From Methylobacterium indicum (GTDB lineage Bacteria; Pseudomonadota; Alphaproteobacteria; Rhizobiales; Beijerinckiaceae): a DNA stretch of 64,000 bases. The number at the start of each line of letters is the position of its first letter. The first letter of the stretch is position 1. The stretch spans positions 1-64,000 of the forward strand of contig NZ_JTHF01000052.1 of NCBI RefSeq assembly GCF_001043895.1. Reading direction: 5' to 3'. Under the pieces are notes generated by a model, which was not told the origin of the DNA, did no database searches, and saw nothing but the letters and a program-made list of their open reading frames with translations. Positions 37,762-46,634 of this stretch are shown one piece after another. The position numbers and the translations under genes were made by a program.

Positions 37762-38370
37762 GTGGACGGGTTAACGAAGGGTGATTTCACGCAGAACCCG
37801 GATCCGTGGGGCCTGTTCCGGCAATGGTTTGCCGACGCGCAGGCCTCCGAGCCGGAGGATCCCAACGCCATGGCGCTCGCGACCAGCGGCGCCGACAGGC
37901 TGCCGGACGTGCGCATCGTCCTCCTGAAGGACGCCGACGAGCGCGGATTCGTGTTCTACACCAACACCCTGTCGATGAAGGGGCAGGAGCTCGCCGACAA
38001 CCCGCAGGCCGCCCTGGTGCTGCACTGGAAGAGCCTGCGCCGCCAAGTCCGGGCCCGCGGGCCGGTGACGAAGGTCTCGGACGCCGAAGCCGACGCCTAT
38101 TACGCCTCGCGCCCCCGCGACAGCCGTCTCGGCGCCTGGGCGAGCCGCCAGTCGCAGCCGCTGGAGAGCCGCGACGCCCTGATCCGGGCGGTGGACGAGG
38201 TGCGCGCCCGCTTTCCCGACGAGGCGGTGCCGCGCCCGCCGCACTGGACCGGCTACCGCATCGCCCCGGTGACCATGGAGTTCTGGCAGGACGGCGCCTA
38301 CCGCCTGCACGACCGGGTGCGCTTCACCCGGGAGGGCGAGGGCTGGGCCGGCAATCGGCTCTACCCCTGA
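37762..38370 (+). CDS. pdxH: Pyridoxamine 5'-phosphate oxidase PdxH
   Basis: 202 residues from GTG 37762, chosen because AAGGA lies about seven bases upstream; the frame also stays open further upstream. FMN- and substrate-binding segments are visible: NAMALATSGADRLPDVRIVLLKD, FVFYTNTLSMKGQEL, ALVLHWKSLRRQVRARG, SRLGAWASRQSQPL, and the ending GEGWAGNRLYP. PdxH oxidises pyridoxine or pyridoxamine phosphate to pyridoxal phosphate with O2. Length is normal. The next gene begins 150 bases later. Confidence 0.93.
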   Translation: MDGLTKGDFTQNPDPWGLFRQWFADAQASEPEDPNAMALATSGADRLPDVRIVLLKDADERGFVFYTNTLSMKGQELADNPQAALVLHWKSLRRQVRARGPVTKVSDAEADAYYASRPRDSRLGAWASRQSQPLESRDALIRAVDEVRARFPDEAVPRPPHWTGYRIAPVTMEFWQDGAYRLHDRVRFTREGEGWAGNRLYP

Positions 38371-38523
38371 GCCCCGGCACCTCCGAGGCCGACGCGTCCC
38401 TGACGCGCAACCTTTGCTGCGGCGCGGCGAGCCCTGGATTTCCGGGTCGCCGGGCCCTACCCTGAGGCTCTTCGCGCCCCATACGACCGGCGGCGCTCGC
38501 ACCGGACATCCCGAGGAACGGCC

Positions 38524-39279
38524 GTGGCCCAACCGTCGAACGAACGCCGCCGCGTGATGCTGCTCACCGGCGCGAGCCGGGGCATCGGCCATGCCACCGT
38601 CAAGCGCTTCTCGGCGGCGGGCTGGCGCGTCATCACCTGCTCGCGCCACCCCTTCCCGGAGAACTGCCCCTGGGAGATGGGACCCGAGGATCACCTGCAG
38701 GTCGACCTCGCCGATCCCTCGGACACCGTGCGCGCCGTCGAGGAGGTGGCCGGGCGGCTCGAAGCCGAGGGCGGGCTGCTCCACGCGCTCGTCAACAATG
38801 CCGGCATCTCGCCGAAGGGAGCGGGCGGCGCGCGGCTGGGCGCCATCGATACCCCGTTCTCCGACTGGCAGCGGGTTTTTCAGGTCAACTTCTTCGCCCC
38901 CATCCTGCTCGCCCGCGGCCTGTGCGGCGAGCTGACCCGGGCCCGCGGCTCGATCGTCAACGTGACGTCGATCGCGGGCTCGCGCGTCCATCCCTTCGCG
39001 GGGGCGGCCTACGCCACCTCCAAGGCGGCGCTCGCCGGCCTCACCCGCGAGATGGCGGCCGATTTCGGCCCGCTCGGCGTGCGGGTGAACGCGATCTCGC
39101 CGGGCGAGATCGACACCTCGATCCTGTCGCCCGGCACCGACAAGCTGGTGGCGCAGATCCCGCAGCGCCGCCTCGGCACCCCCGACGAGGTCGCCAAGGC
39201 GATCTACTTCCTGTGCACCGAGGCCTCGTCCTACGTGAACGGCGCCGAGCTGCACATCAACGGCGGCCAGCATGTCTGA
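38524..39279 (+). CDS. SDR-family oxidoreductase (3-oxoacyl-ACP reductase-like)
   Basis: 251 residues from GTG 38524. It has the classical SDR parts: TGASRGIGHA for cofactor binding, LVNNAGIS, a Ser in VTSIAG and the active-site Tyr-x3-Lys in YATSKAALAG. The C-terminus EASSYVNGAELHINGGQHV is typical of FabG-like enzymes. The substrate is unknown; FabG itself is normally next to fabD/acpP, which are absent here. Its last eight bases overlap the start of the next gene, so it heads a compact operon of four genes. Confidence 0.87.
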   Translation: MAQPSNERRRVMLLTGASRGIGHATVKRFSAAGWRVITCSRHPFPENCPWEMGPEDHLQVDLADPSDTVRAVEEVAGRLEAEGGLLHALVNNAGISPKGAGGARLGAIDTPFSDWQRVFQVNFFAPILLARGLCGELTRARGSIVNVTSIAGSRVHPFAGAAYATSKAALAGLTREMAADFGPLGVRVNAISPGEIDTSILSPGTDKLVAQIPQRRLGTPDEVAKAIYFLCTEASSYVNGAELHINGGQHV

Positions 39280-40282
39280 GCGGGCGGCGTTCGCCCTCGC
39301 GCTCCTGCTTCTCGCCTCCCCCGCCGCCGCCGAGCCGCGGGTCGCGCTCCTCGACCTGCCGTTCCGGGTGACGCAGCTGCGCGACGCCGGCAGCGAGGCG
39401 GCGCTCGCCGTATCCACCGCCGGCCTGCCGCAGCTGCCCCGCAAGCCCGGGCCGCTGGCGGTCGCCTGGGGCGAGACCGGCGCGGCGGTCGTCACCCTGA
39501 CGGGCGACCGAGTGACGGTGATCCCCCTGCCCCTCGACGCGATCGAGGGCCTGACCGCCGGCGAGACGCCGAAGGGCGCGGTGCCGGGTTCGCGTCGGGT
39601 GCTGGCGGGTCCCTTGAGCGCCTACCTGTCGGGCCCGGGAACCGGGCCGGACGGGCGCAAGGGCGCGGCGAGCCTCACCCTGCGCGAGCGCCAGCCGGTG
39701 GCGATGAGCGCCGACCCGAAGCCGGTGCCGGTCGCGACCAGCACCGTGTCGCCGGGCCCCGGCGCGGTCTTCTCCGCGGACGCCCTGCGGCCGGTCGAGA
39801 TCGACGGCGCGACGAACCTGCTCGCGGTGAGCGAGCGGCCGGAGGGCGCGAGCCTCGCGCTGATCGGGCGCCGGGACGGCGCCTGGCAGGTGCGGGGCGC
39901 CACCCCGCCCGAACCGGGTCCCGCGACCCTCGCGGCCGCCCGCCCGGGCCCGAAGCCCGCCGCCCTGCTGGTGCGCGGCGACGGCCGGCCCGAGAGCTGG
40001 GCCTTGGCCGGCGGTACGCCCGTGCGGCAGGCGCGCGGCGGCGCGGGCTTCTCCGCTCCCGGCGCCGCCCTCGGCGAGGGCGAGTGGGTGCTGACGACGG
40101 GCGACCACAAGGCGCTCGCCTACCTGTCGGCCGATACGCTGGACGAGCGGGCCCGTGCGGCCCTGCCGGCGCCGGTCGGGGCCGGCCTCGCGGTGCTGGG
40201 CGCTGGGCGCGGTGCCGCCGTGGTGGTGGCGCTGGCCGACGGGCGTCTGGCGAGCGTGCAGGACGGGGATGCGCGGCCGTGA
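39272..40282 (+). CDS. Periplasmic protein of unknown function in the SDR operon
   Basis: 336 residues from ATG 39272, overlapping the SDR gene by eight bases. A signal peptide is clear (FALALLLLASPAAAEP). The mature protein is mostly beta, with repeated short strands such as ETGAAVVTLTGDRVTVIPL, GASLALIGRRDGAWQVRG and ALAYLSADTLDE. This suggests a propeller-like or repeat fold, but I cannot assign a family. Its stop overlaps the NUDIX start by four bases (GTGA). Confidence 0.65.
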   Translation: MSERAAFALALLLLASPAAAEPRVALLDLPFRVTQLRDAGSEAALAVSTAGLPQLPRKPGPLAVAWGETGAAVVTLTGDRVTVIPLPLDAIEGLTAGETPKGAVPGSRRVLAGPLSAYLSGPGTGPDGRKGAASLTLRERQPVAMSADPKPVPVATSTVSPGPGAVFSADALRPVEIDGATNLLAVSERPEGASLALIGRRDGAWQVRGATPPEPGPATLAAARPGPKPAALLVRGDGRPESWALAGGTPVRQARGGAGFSAPGAALGEGEWVLTTGDHKALAYLSADTLDERARAALPAPVGAGLAVLGAGRGAAVVVALADGRLASVQDGDARP

Positions 40283-40743
40283 ATGCCGAGTCCGACGACG
40301 CGGCCTGGCGCCGGCGCTACCCTCTACGCCCCTTCGTCGCCGCCTCGGTGGCCGTGGTGCGCGATGGTCGCGTGCTGCTCGCCGCCCGGGGCCAGGCGCC
40401 GATGCGCGGGGTCTACACCCTGCCGGGCGGCCAGGTGGAGGCCGGCGAGACCCTGGCCGAGGCGGCCTTGCGCGAATTGCACGAGGAGGTCGGGGTGGTG
40501 GCCGAGATCGTCGCCGGCCTGCCTCCCCTCGAGGTGATCGGCCGCGACGCCGAGGGCGCGGTGCTGCACCATTTCGTGATCCATCCCCACGCCGCCCGCT
40601 GGCGCTCCGGCGAGCCGACGACCGGGCCGGAGGCCCTGGCCCTGCGCTGGGTGACGCCCGAGGAAGCCCATGACTTGCCGACCACCGAGGGGCTGCACGG
40701 CGTGATCGCCCTGGCCCTCGCCACCGTGGGGAACGGCGCATGA
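40279..40743 (+). CDS. NUDIX hydrolase
   Basis: 154 residues from GTG 40279, overlapping the previous stop (GTGA). The full Nudix box spans residues 51-73: Gly51, Glu57, Arg65-Glu66, Glu69-Glu70 and Gly72, starting GGQVEAGETLAEAALRELHE. It cleaves a nucleoside diphosphate linked to another moiety; RNA-cap, dNTP or ADP-ribose substrates cannot be told apart here. ARGQAPMRGVYTLPGG resembles ADP-ribose-type members. Its stop overlaps the next start (ATGA). Confidence 0.88.
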   Translation: MNAESDDAAWRRRYPLRPFVAASVAVVRDGRVLLAARGQAPMRGVYTLPGGQVEAGETLAEAALRELHEEVGVVAEIVAGLPPLEVIGRDAEGAVLHHFVIHPHAARWRSGEPTTGPEALALRWVTPEEAHDLPTTEGLHGVIALALATVGNGA

Positions 40744-41210
40744 GGCGGTCCCCGTCGCTCGGTGCGCGCGCCGCGGTGCTCGCCGCCTGCCTGCTCGCGG
40801 CCTCGCCCGCCCTCGCCCAGACCCGGCCGAAACCGGGCGCCAAGCCACCGGAGGCGACCAAGCCGCCCGAGAAGGAAGCTCCCGCCCCAGCTCCGCCACC
40901 CGATGCGCCCGCTCCCTACGACCGCGACCTGCTGCGTTTGTCGGAGATTATCGGCGCGCTGAGCTTCCTGCGCGAGTTGTGTGGCCATCCCGACGCCGCG
41001 GAATGGCCCGCCCGCATGAAGGCGCTGCTCGATTCCGAGGGGACCAGCCAGGGCCGGCGCGACCGCCTGGCCGGGGCCTACAACCGCGGCTACGGCGGCT
41101 ACGCGGTCACCTACCGGGTCTGCACTCCCTCGGCGGTCGAGGCGGCGACCCGCTTCATCGGCGAGGGCGAGCGGCTGTCGGTCGCCCTCGCCGGCCGGTT
41201 CGGCGGCTGA
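40740..41210 (+). CDS. TIGR02301-type periplasmic protein
   Basis: 156 residues from ATG 40740, overlapping the NUDIX stop by four bases. Signal peptide ends in SPALAQ, then a Pro/Lys-rich linker, then the conserved region: LLRLSEIIGALSFLRELCG, WPARMKALLDSEG, RRDRLAGAYNRGYGGYAVTYRVCTPSA. The two Cys probably pair. This family is confined to Alphaproteobacteria and has no known function. It closes the four-gene operon. Confidence 0.78.
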   Translation: MRRSPSLGARAAVLAACLLAASPALAQTRPKPGAKPPEATKPPEKEAPAPAPPPDAPAPYDRDLLRLSEIIGALSFLRELCGHPDAAEWPARMKALLDSEGTSQGRRDRLAGAYNRGYGGYAVTYRVCTPSAVEAATRFIGEGERLSVALAGRFGG

Positions 41211-41407
41211 CGCCGATCCTGTTGCCAGGCCGCCACAGCTGTGGCGGCGGTGTCGAAGAGAGAGGCATTCTCGCGGCGCCGTTAACCTCTTCGCAATTCC
41301 TTGCTGGCTCGCGCCCGGCAGAGATCCTATGAATCGGGTCATCACCTGAGGCCGCTGCGGATTCGAGACCGCCGTTCTCCTCCAGAGACCCGATCTCAAG
41401 GCTGTCG

Positions 41408-41671
41408 ATGACCGATTTCGAAACCTACGAGCCCGAGCTCCACTCCGATCAGGACGCGAAGCGCGCCGCCCTGAGCTACGTCTCGGAAGCCTTCGCGGAA
41501 GGCTGCCTGGACGGGCTCGACGGCGACTGCATGGCCCAGGCCGCCCTGTTCGCGGCCTTCCAGGAACTCGTGCAGACCTACGGCGAGGAAGCCACCGCTC
41601 GCTACGCGGAAGGATTTCCCGAGCGCATCCGCGGCGGCACCTACACGGTGCGGCCCGAGGCCCGGCATTAG
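41408..41671 (+). CDS. Small acidic protein of unknown function
   Basis: 87 residues from ATG 41408. The protein is acidic and helical: AKRAALSYVSEAFAEGCLDG, CMAQAALFAAFQELVQTYGEE, then GFPERIRGGTY. No signal or membrane segment. Coding character is strong. It resembles small conserved Methylobacterium proteins of unknown role. It is not an obvious part of the neighbouring operons. Confidence 0.65.
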   Translation: MTDFETYEPELHSDQDAKRAALSYVSEAFAEGCLDGLDGDCMAQAALFAAFQELVQTYGEEATARYAEGFPERIRGGTYTVRPEARH

Positions 41672-41749
41672 GAACCGCCGTTCACGACCGCGACCCGCCC
41701 GTCAGCGAACGGGCGGGACCTTCGGGCCGGCTCCGCGCGTTCGTGGAGC

Positions 41750-42838
41750 ATGAGCGTCCACGATCCCGCCTCCCTCCGCGCGGCCCGCCTCTGGCGCCCG
41801 CGACGGGTCGTCGTCACGGCGGCGGCGCGGGAGCACGCCCACGGCCGGGCGATCCTGGCCCGGGCCGAGGCGCTGGGCCTGCCCGTCGAGGCCCTGCCCG
41901 GCAACCGCCTCACCGGCCTGCGCCATCCCGATCCGCGCCGGGCCTATATCGAGGCCAAGAATACGCTGGCGGTGGTGGTGGCCCCGCCCGCCAAGCTGAA
42001 GCTGCAACCGATCCCGCCGAGCGCCGACTGGCGGGTCGATCTCGCCGAGGGCTGCCCGGCCCATTGCCAGTACTGCTACCTCGCCGGCTCGCTCGCGGGC
42101 CCGCCGGTGACCCGGGTCTACGCCAACCTGCCGGAGATCCTGTCGAACCTCGCGGCCTATGTCGGGCACGGCGGCGTCACCTCGGCGAGCGCGGAGCGGG
42201 CGCAGGAGGGCACGAGCTTCGAGGCCTCGTGCTACACCGATCCCCTCGGCATCGAGCACCTGACCGGCTCGCTCTCGGCGGCGATCCGGCATTTCGGCGC
42301 CTGGGACGCCCCGGTGAGCCTGCGCGCGACCACCAAGTTCGCCGCGGTCGAGCCGCTGCTCGGCCTCGACCACCGGCGCCGCACGCGGCTGCGCTTCTCG
42401 GTCAACCCCGCGGCGGCCAGCCGCTTCGAGGGCGGCACCGCCCCCCTGCGCGAACGGCTCTCGGCCCTCGGCGCCGTCGCCCGGGCGGGCTACCCGGTCG
42501 GCCTCACGGTCGCGCCGATCCTGCCCCTGCCGGATTGGCGCACGGCCTACGACGACCTGTTCGCCCAGGCCGCCGGGGCGCTCGAAGGCGTGCCCGACCT
42601 CGACCTCACCGCGGAACTGATCACCCACCGCTTCACCCCCGGCTCGAAGACGGTGCTGGAGGGCTGGTATCCGGGCTCCGACCTGCCGATGCGCGAGGCC
42701 GAGCGCAGCCGCAAGTTCACCAAGTTCGGCTCGGTGAAATACGTGTATCCCGCCGAGCTGATGCGGGAGATGCGCGGGGCACTGACCCGGGCGCTCGCGG
42801 AGCGGCTGCCGATGGCGCGGGTGCTGTACTGGACCTGA
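41750..42838 (+). CDS. Spore photoproduct lyase-like radical SAM protein
   Basis: 362 residues from ATG 41750. The radical-SAM cluster Cys are 102, 106 and 109 in GCPAHCQYCYL. Cys161 in TSFEASCYTDPLGIEHLTG matches the position of the hydrogen-donor Cys of SPL (Cys141 in Bacillus subtilis). KFTKFGSVKYVYP near the C-terminus is also SPL-like. SPL repairs the UV lesion 5-thyminyl-5,6-dihydrothymine in spores; this organism is not expected to sporulate. Alphaproteobacterial members form a related clade whose role is not settled. It may repair DNA photodamage, fitting a leaf-surface lifestyle. It appears monocistronic. Confidence 0.85.
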   Translation: MSVHDPASLRAARLWRPRRVVVTAAAREHAHGRAILARAEALGLPVEALPGNRLTGLRHPDPRRAYIEAKNTLAVVVAPPAKLKLQPIPPSADWRVDLAEGCPAHCQYCYLAGSLAGPPVTRVYANLPEILSNLAAYVGHGGVTSASAERAQEGTSFEASCYTDPLGIEHLTGSLSAAIRHFGAWDAPVSLRATTKFAAVEPLLGLDHRRRTRLRFSVNPAAASRFEGGTAPLRERLSALGAVARAGYPVGLTVAPILPLPDWRTAYDDLFAQAAGALEGVPDLDLTAELITHRFTPGSKTVLEGWYPGSDLPMREAERSRKFTKFGSVKYVYPAELMREMRGALTRALAERLPMARVLYWT

Positions 42839-42850
42839 GGCGGCTCTCTC

Positions 42851-43759
42851 TCACCCGCCCCCCGCGAACTCCGCTTCCAGGGCGGGAATCACCTCCTCCA
42901 AGAAATCCTCGGCGGCGGCCGGCAGCGTGCGGCCGGCCTTGGCGATCAGGCAGACTGGGCGGGAAAAGCTCGCCTCGGAGATCGGGCGTGAGAGGAGGCC
43001 GGGCTCGGCCCGGATCTCGCGGGCCGAGCCCGGCAGGATGGTGAGGCCGAGCCCGGCCCGCACCATCCCGACCGCCGTCATCATGTAGGTCGCCTCGCAG
43101 GCGGTGACGGGCCGGCGGCCCGCGGCCACGAAGGCGGCGTCGACCACGCCGCGCACGCTGGTCGCGGCGTCCATCAGCACCAGCGGGTGCTCGGCCAGGG
43201 CCTCCAGCGTCACGGCCGCGACCTCCCCGATCGGGTGGCCCGCCGGGTAGACGACGTGCAGCCGATCCGCCGCGCGGGCGAGCACCGTCACGTCGGAATC
43301 GCGGACCTCGCCGCCGGTGACGCCGAGATCGACCTCCTCCTGGCGCACCAGGGCGAGCACCCGCTCGGCGATCACGTCCTTGACGACGAAGCCCATTCGC
43401 GGATGCGCGGCGCGAAACCCCGCGATCGCGTCCGGCAGGAGGCCCGCCGCCACCGAGGGCAGCGCCGCGATCCTGACGATGCCGTGGCGGCGCGCGGCAA
43501 GGTCGCGGGTATCGACCACCACGCTGTCGAGCTCGCGCAGCACGCGCTGGAAGACCGGCAGCAATTCGCGTCCGGCCCGGGTCGGCGCGACGCTGCGGCT
43601 GGTGCGGTCGAGGAGGCGCACCGCCAGCGCCTCCTCCAGGCGGCGGATCTGCACCGTGAGCGCCGGCTGCGACAGGTTCAGGAGCGCGGCCGCCCGGGTG
43701 AAGCTGCGCAGATGCGCCACCGACACGAAGGCCCGGACGTGGCGCAGGTTGAGATCCAT
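42851..43759 (-). CDS. LysR-family transcriptional regulator
   Basis: 302 residues from ATG 43759. A winged HTH at the N-terminus (LRSFTRAAALLNLSQPALTVQIRRLEEAL) is followed by a helix and a substrate-binding domain of the periplasmic-binding fold (about 90-295). It is divergent from the CitMHS transporter gene with a 117-base shared region that holds a dyad fitting a LysR site. By position it is likely the activator of the CitMHS-AtuA operon, responding to the transported acid or a metabolite. Confidence 0.9.
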   Translation of the reverse strand: MDLNLRHVRAFVSVAHLRSFTRAAALLNLSQPALTVQIRRLEEALAVRLLDRTSRSVAPTRAGRELLPVFQRVLRELDSVVVDTRDLAARRHGIVRIAALPSVAAGLLPDAIAGFRAAHPRMGFVVKDVIAERVLALVRQEEVDLGVTGGEVRDSDVTVLARAADRLHVVYPAGHPIGEVAAVTLEALAEHPLVLMDAATSVRGVVDAAFVAAGRRPVTACEATYMMTAVGMVRAGLGLTILPGSAREIRAEPGLLSRPISEASFSRPVCLIAKAGRTLPAAAEDFLEEVIPALEAEFAGGG

Positions 43760-43782
43760 AACGAAACGCTATCCGGACGATC

Positions 43783-43805
43783 CGATCTTTTCAATTGTTA
43801 GATCG
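43783..43805. promoter_or_regulatory. LysR-type operator (T-N11-A dyad)
   Basis: CGATCT and AGATCG form an inverted repeat separated by 11 bases (TTTCAATTGTT), giving exactly the T-N11-A pattern of LysR recognition sites. It sits between the divergent regulator (start 43759) and transporter (start 43877) genes, in the AT-richest part of this stretch. It is probably the activation and autorepression site. Confidence 0.75.
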
Positions 43806-43876
43806 TCACCCTTGAGGTGTGATCCCGCGGTTCTCAACGGCGCCACGTCCCGAGCGCCGAACCCTGGGAGGAAGCG

Positions 43877-45187
43877 ATGCTGGCCCTGCTCGGCCTGTGC
43901 ACCATCGCGTTGTTGCTCGCGGCCATTCTCACCAAGCGCCTGTCGCCCCTCGTGGCGCTGATCGTGATCCCGGTCGCCGCCGCCCTCGTCGGCGGCTTCG
44001 GGCTCGGGACCGGCAAGTTCGTGCTCACCGGCATCCAGAACCTGGCGCCGGTCGTCGGCATGTTCGTGTTCGCGATCCTGTTCTTCGGGATCGTCAGCGA
44101 TGCCGGCCTGCTCGACCCGATCATCGACCGGATCCTCGCGACCGTCGGTACGCGGCCGAGCCGGATCGTGCCGGGCACGACGCTGCTCGCGCTGCTGATC
44201 CATCTCGACGGCTCGGGCGCGGTGACGTTCCTCATCACGATTCCCGCCATGCTGCCGCTCTACGACCGGGTCGGGATCGACCGGCGCATCCTCGCCTGCG
44301 CGGCCTCGCTCGCGGCGGGCGTCAACTTCCTGCCCTGGACCGGGCCGATGATCCGCGCCTCGGCGGCGCTGAAGCTGCCGATTCCCGACATCTTCACGCC
44401 GCTGGTGCCGGTGCAGGCGGTGGGTCTCGTCTTCATCTTCGCCGTCTCGTACTGGCTCGGCCTGCGCGAGGAGCGCCGGCTCACGCTGGCGCGTGCCGGC
44501 GCCGTCGAGGCCGTGGCCGCCGGGACGCGGGTCTTGAGCGATGCCGAGCGGGCCCTGCGGCGCCCGGACCGGTTCTGGCTGAACCTCGTCCTCACCCTCG
44601 CGGTGCTCGGCACGATGGTGCTGATGGCGGAGAAGATCCCGCCGGCCCTGATGTTCATGCTCGGCACGGCGCTCGCGCTGATCATCAACTACCCGAGCGT
44701 GGACGCCCAGCGCCAGCGCATCGACGCGCACGCCAAGGCGGCGATCCTGATGGCGTCGATCCTGCTGGCCGCCGGCGTGTTCACCGGCATCATGCAGGGC
44801 ACCGGCATGCTGAAGGCGATGGCGCAGGGGGCGGTAGCCTTCGTGCCCCCCGGCCTCGCGCCGCACATCCCCTTCGCGCTCGGCCTCGTCTCGATGCCGC
44901 TCAGCATGCTGTTCGACCCCGACTCGTTCTATTTCGGCGTGCTGCCGGTGGTGGCCGAGGTCGCCCATCAGCTCGGTGTGCCGCCGCTCCAGGTCGCGCA
45001 GGGCGCGCTGCTCGGCCAGATGACCACCGGATTCCCGGTGAGCCCGCTGACTCCCGCGACCTTCCTGGTCTGCGGGTTGTGCGGGATCGACCTCGCCGAC
45101 CACCAGAAGTTCACGTTTCCGTTCCTGCTCGCGGCCTCCGTGGTGATGACCTTCGCGGCCGTCGCCTTCGGGGTCTTCCCATTATGA
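43877..45187 (+). CDS. CitMHS-family metal-citrate/proton symporter
   Basis: 436 residues from ATG 43877, after GGGAGGAAG. About eleven membrane segments; conserved parts include VVGMFVFAILFFGIVSDAGLLDPII, LIHLDGSGAVTFLITIPAMLPLY and LLGQMTTGFPVSPLTPATFL, which match the CitMHS family. Members take up citrate complexed with Mg2+, Ca2+ or other metal ions. The exact substrate here (citrate or another tricarboxylate or hydroxy acid) is unknown. It is the first gene of an operon with two AtuA-type genes under the divergent LysR. Confidence 0.88.
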   Translation: MLALLGLCTIALLLAAILTKRLSPLVALIVIPVAAALVGGFGLGTGKFVLTGIQNLAPVVGMFVFAILFFGIVSDAGLLDPIIDRILATVGTRPSRIVPGTTLLALLIHLDGSGAVTFLITIPAMLPLYDRVGIDRRILACAASLAAGVNFLPWTGPMIRASAALKLPIPDIFTPLVPVQAVGLVFIFAVSYWLGLREERRLTLARAGAVEAVAAGTRVLSDAERALRRPDRFWLNLVLTLAVLGTMVLMAEKIPPALMFMLGTALALIINYPSVDAQRQRIDAHAKAAILMASILLAAGVFTGIMQGTGMLKAMAQGAVAFVPPGLAPHIPFALGLVSMPLSMLFDPDSFYFGVLPVVAEVAHQLGVPPLQVAQGALLGQMTTGFPVSPLTPATFLVCGLCGIDLADHQKFTFPFLLAASVVMTFAAVAFGVFPL

Positions 45188-45282
45188 GTCCGCGGCACCC
45201 GCAGGGCGCCGTGCAGGCCCGAACGGGCGTCGGCGCCGATGCGCCGGACGTCCTCGCCGGGGGCAACCGAGGAAGAGAGTCG

Positions 45283-46623
45283 ATGAAGTCCATCCGCCTG
45301 GGGGCCGGGGCCGGCTATGCCGGCGACCGGATCGAGCCCGCGGTCGAGCTCGCCGAGCACGGCGCCCTCGACTACCTCGTCTTCGAGTGCCTGGCCGAGC
45401 GCACCATCGCGCTCGCCCAGCAGGCCCGCCTGCGCGATCCCGCCGCCGGCTACGATCCCCTGCTGGAGGCCCGCATGCGGGCGGTGCTGGCGCCGTGCCG
45501 CCGGAACGGCACCCGCATCGTCACCAACATGGGGGCGGCCAACCCGCTCGCCGCCGCCGAGAAGACCCGGGCGATCGCCCGCGACCTCGGCCTCGTCGGT
45601 CTGAAGATCGCGGCGGTGATCGGCGACGACGTGCTGGAGGCGGTGGGCGCCGGCGACTACGAGGTCCTCGAGACCGGCGGCCGGGTGCGCGACCTCGGCA
45701 ACCGGGTGATCTCGGCCAACGCCTATCTCGGCGCCGGCCCCATCGTCGAGGCGCTGGCCCGGGGCGCCGACGTCGTCGTCACCGGCCGGGTCGGCGATCC
45801 GGCGCTCTTCCTCGCGCCGCTCATCCACGCCTTCGGCTGGGCAGACGACGACTGGGACCGCCTCGGCCGCGGCACGCTCGCCGGCCATCTCCTCGAATGC
45901 GCCGGCCAGATCACCGGCGGCTACTTCGCCGATCCGGGGGTGAAGGACGTGGCGGGCCTCTCCCGCCTCGGCTTCCCCATCGGCATCGTGACGCAGGACG
46001 GCGACATCGAGATCACCAAGGTCGCGGGCTCTGGCGGGCAGGTGACGCTCGCCACCTGCAAGGAGCAGCTCCTCTACGAGGTCCACGACCCCGCCCGCTA
46101 TCTCCAGCCCGACGTGGTGGCGGACTTTTCGCACGTGACCATGGAGGCGGTCGGTCCCGATCGGGTGCGGGTGACCGGCGGGCGCGGCACGCCGGCGACC
46201 GGATTGCTCAAGGTCTCGGTCGGGCTGATCGACTCCTATATCGGCGAGGGCCAGATCTCCTATGCGGGGCCGGGTGCCGCCGCGCGGGGCCGCCTCGCCC
46301 TCGACATCGTCCGCGAGCGCCTGGACCTGACCGGCGTGACGGCGAGCGAGCTGCGCTTCGACCTGATCGGCGTCGATTCCCTGCACGGGCCGGGCCGCGC
46401 CGCCGGGGCGCCGGAGCCCTACGAGGTCCGCATCCGGGTCGCCGGGCGCTGCGGCAGCCTCGGCGAGGCGGCGCGGATCGGCAACGAGGTCGAGACCCTC
46501 TACACCAACGGGCCGGCCGGTGGCGGCGGGGCCTGGAAATCGGCCCGCGAGGTCGTCGGCGTCGTCTCGGTGCTGGTGCCGGCCGAGCTCGCCCGGCCGA
46601 GCGTGCGGATGATCGAGGCGTGA
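45283..46623 (+). CDS. AtuA-family (DUF1446) protein
   Basis: 446 residues from ATG 45283 with GAGGAAGAGAG upstream. It follows the DUF1446/AtuA pattern: RLGAGAGYAGDRIEPAVELAE, LDYLVFECLAERTIALAQ, TNMGAANPLAAA, VVVTGRVGDPALFLAPL and ECAGQITGGYF. AtuA is encoded in the Pseudomonas acyclic terpene utilisation cluster, but its reaction is not established. Many homologues sit beside carboxylate transporters, as here. It lies 95 bases after the transporter gene and 11 bases before its partner. Confidence 0.85.
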   Translation: MKSIRLGAGAGYAGDRIEPAVELAEHGALDYLVFECLAERTIALAQQARLRDPAAGYDPLLEARMRAVLAPCRRNGTRIVTNMGAANPLAAAEKTRAIARDLGLVGLKIAAVIGDDVLEAVGAGDYEVLETGGRVRDLGNRVISANAYLGAGPIVEALARGADVVVTGRVGDPALFLAPLIHAFGWADDDWDRLGRGTLAGHLLECAGQITGGYFADPGVKDVAGLSRLGFPIGIVTQDGDIEITKVAGSGGQVTLATCKEQLLYEVHDPARYLQPDVVADFSHVTMEAVGPDRVRVTGGRGTPATGLLKVSVGLIDSYIGEGQISYAGPGAAARGRLALDIVRERLDLTGVTASELRFDLIGVDSLHGPGRAAGAPEPYEVRIRVAGRCGSLGEAARIGNEVETLYTNGPAGGGGAWKSAREVVGVVSVLVPAELARPSVRMIEA

Positions 46624-46634
46624 GGAGACACCCG

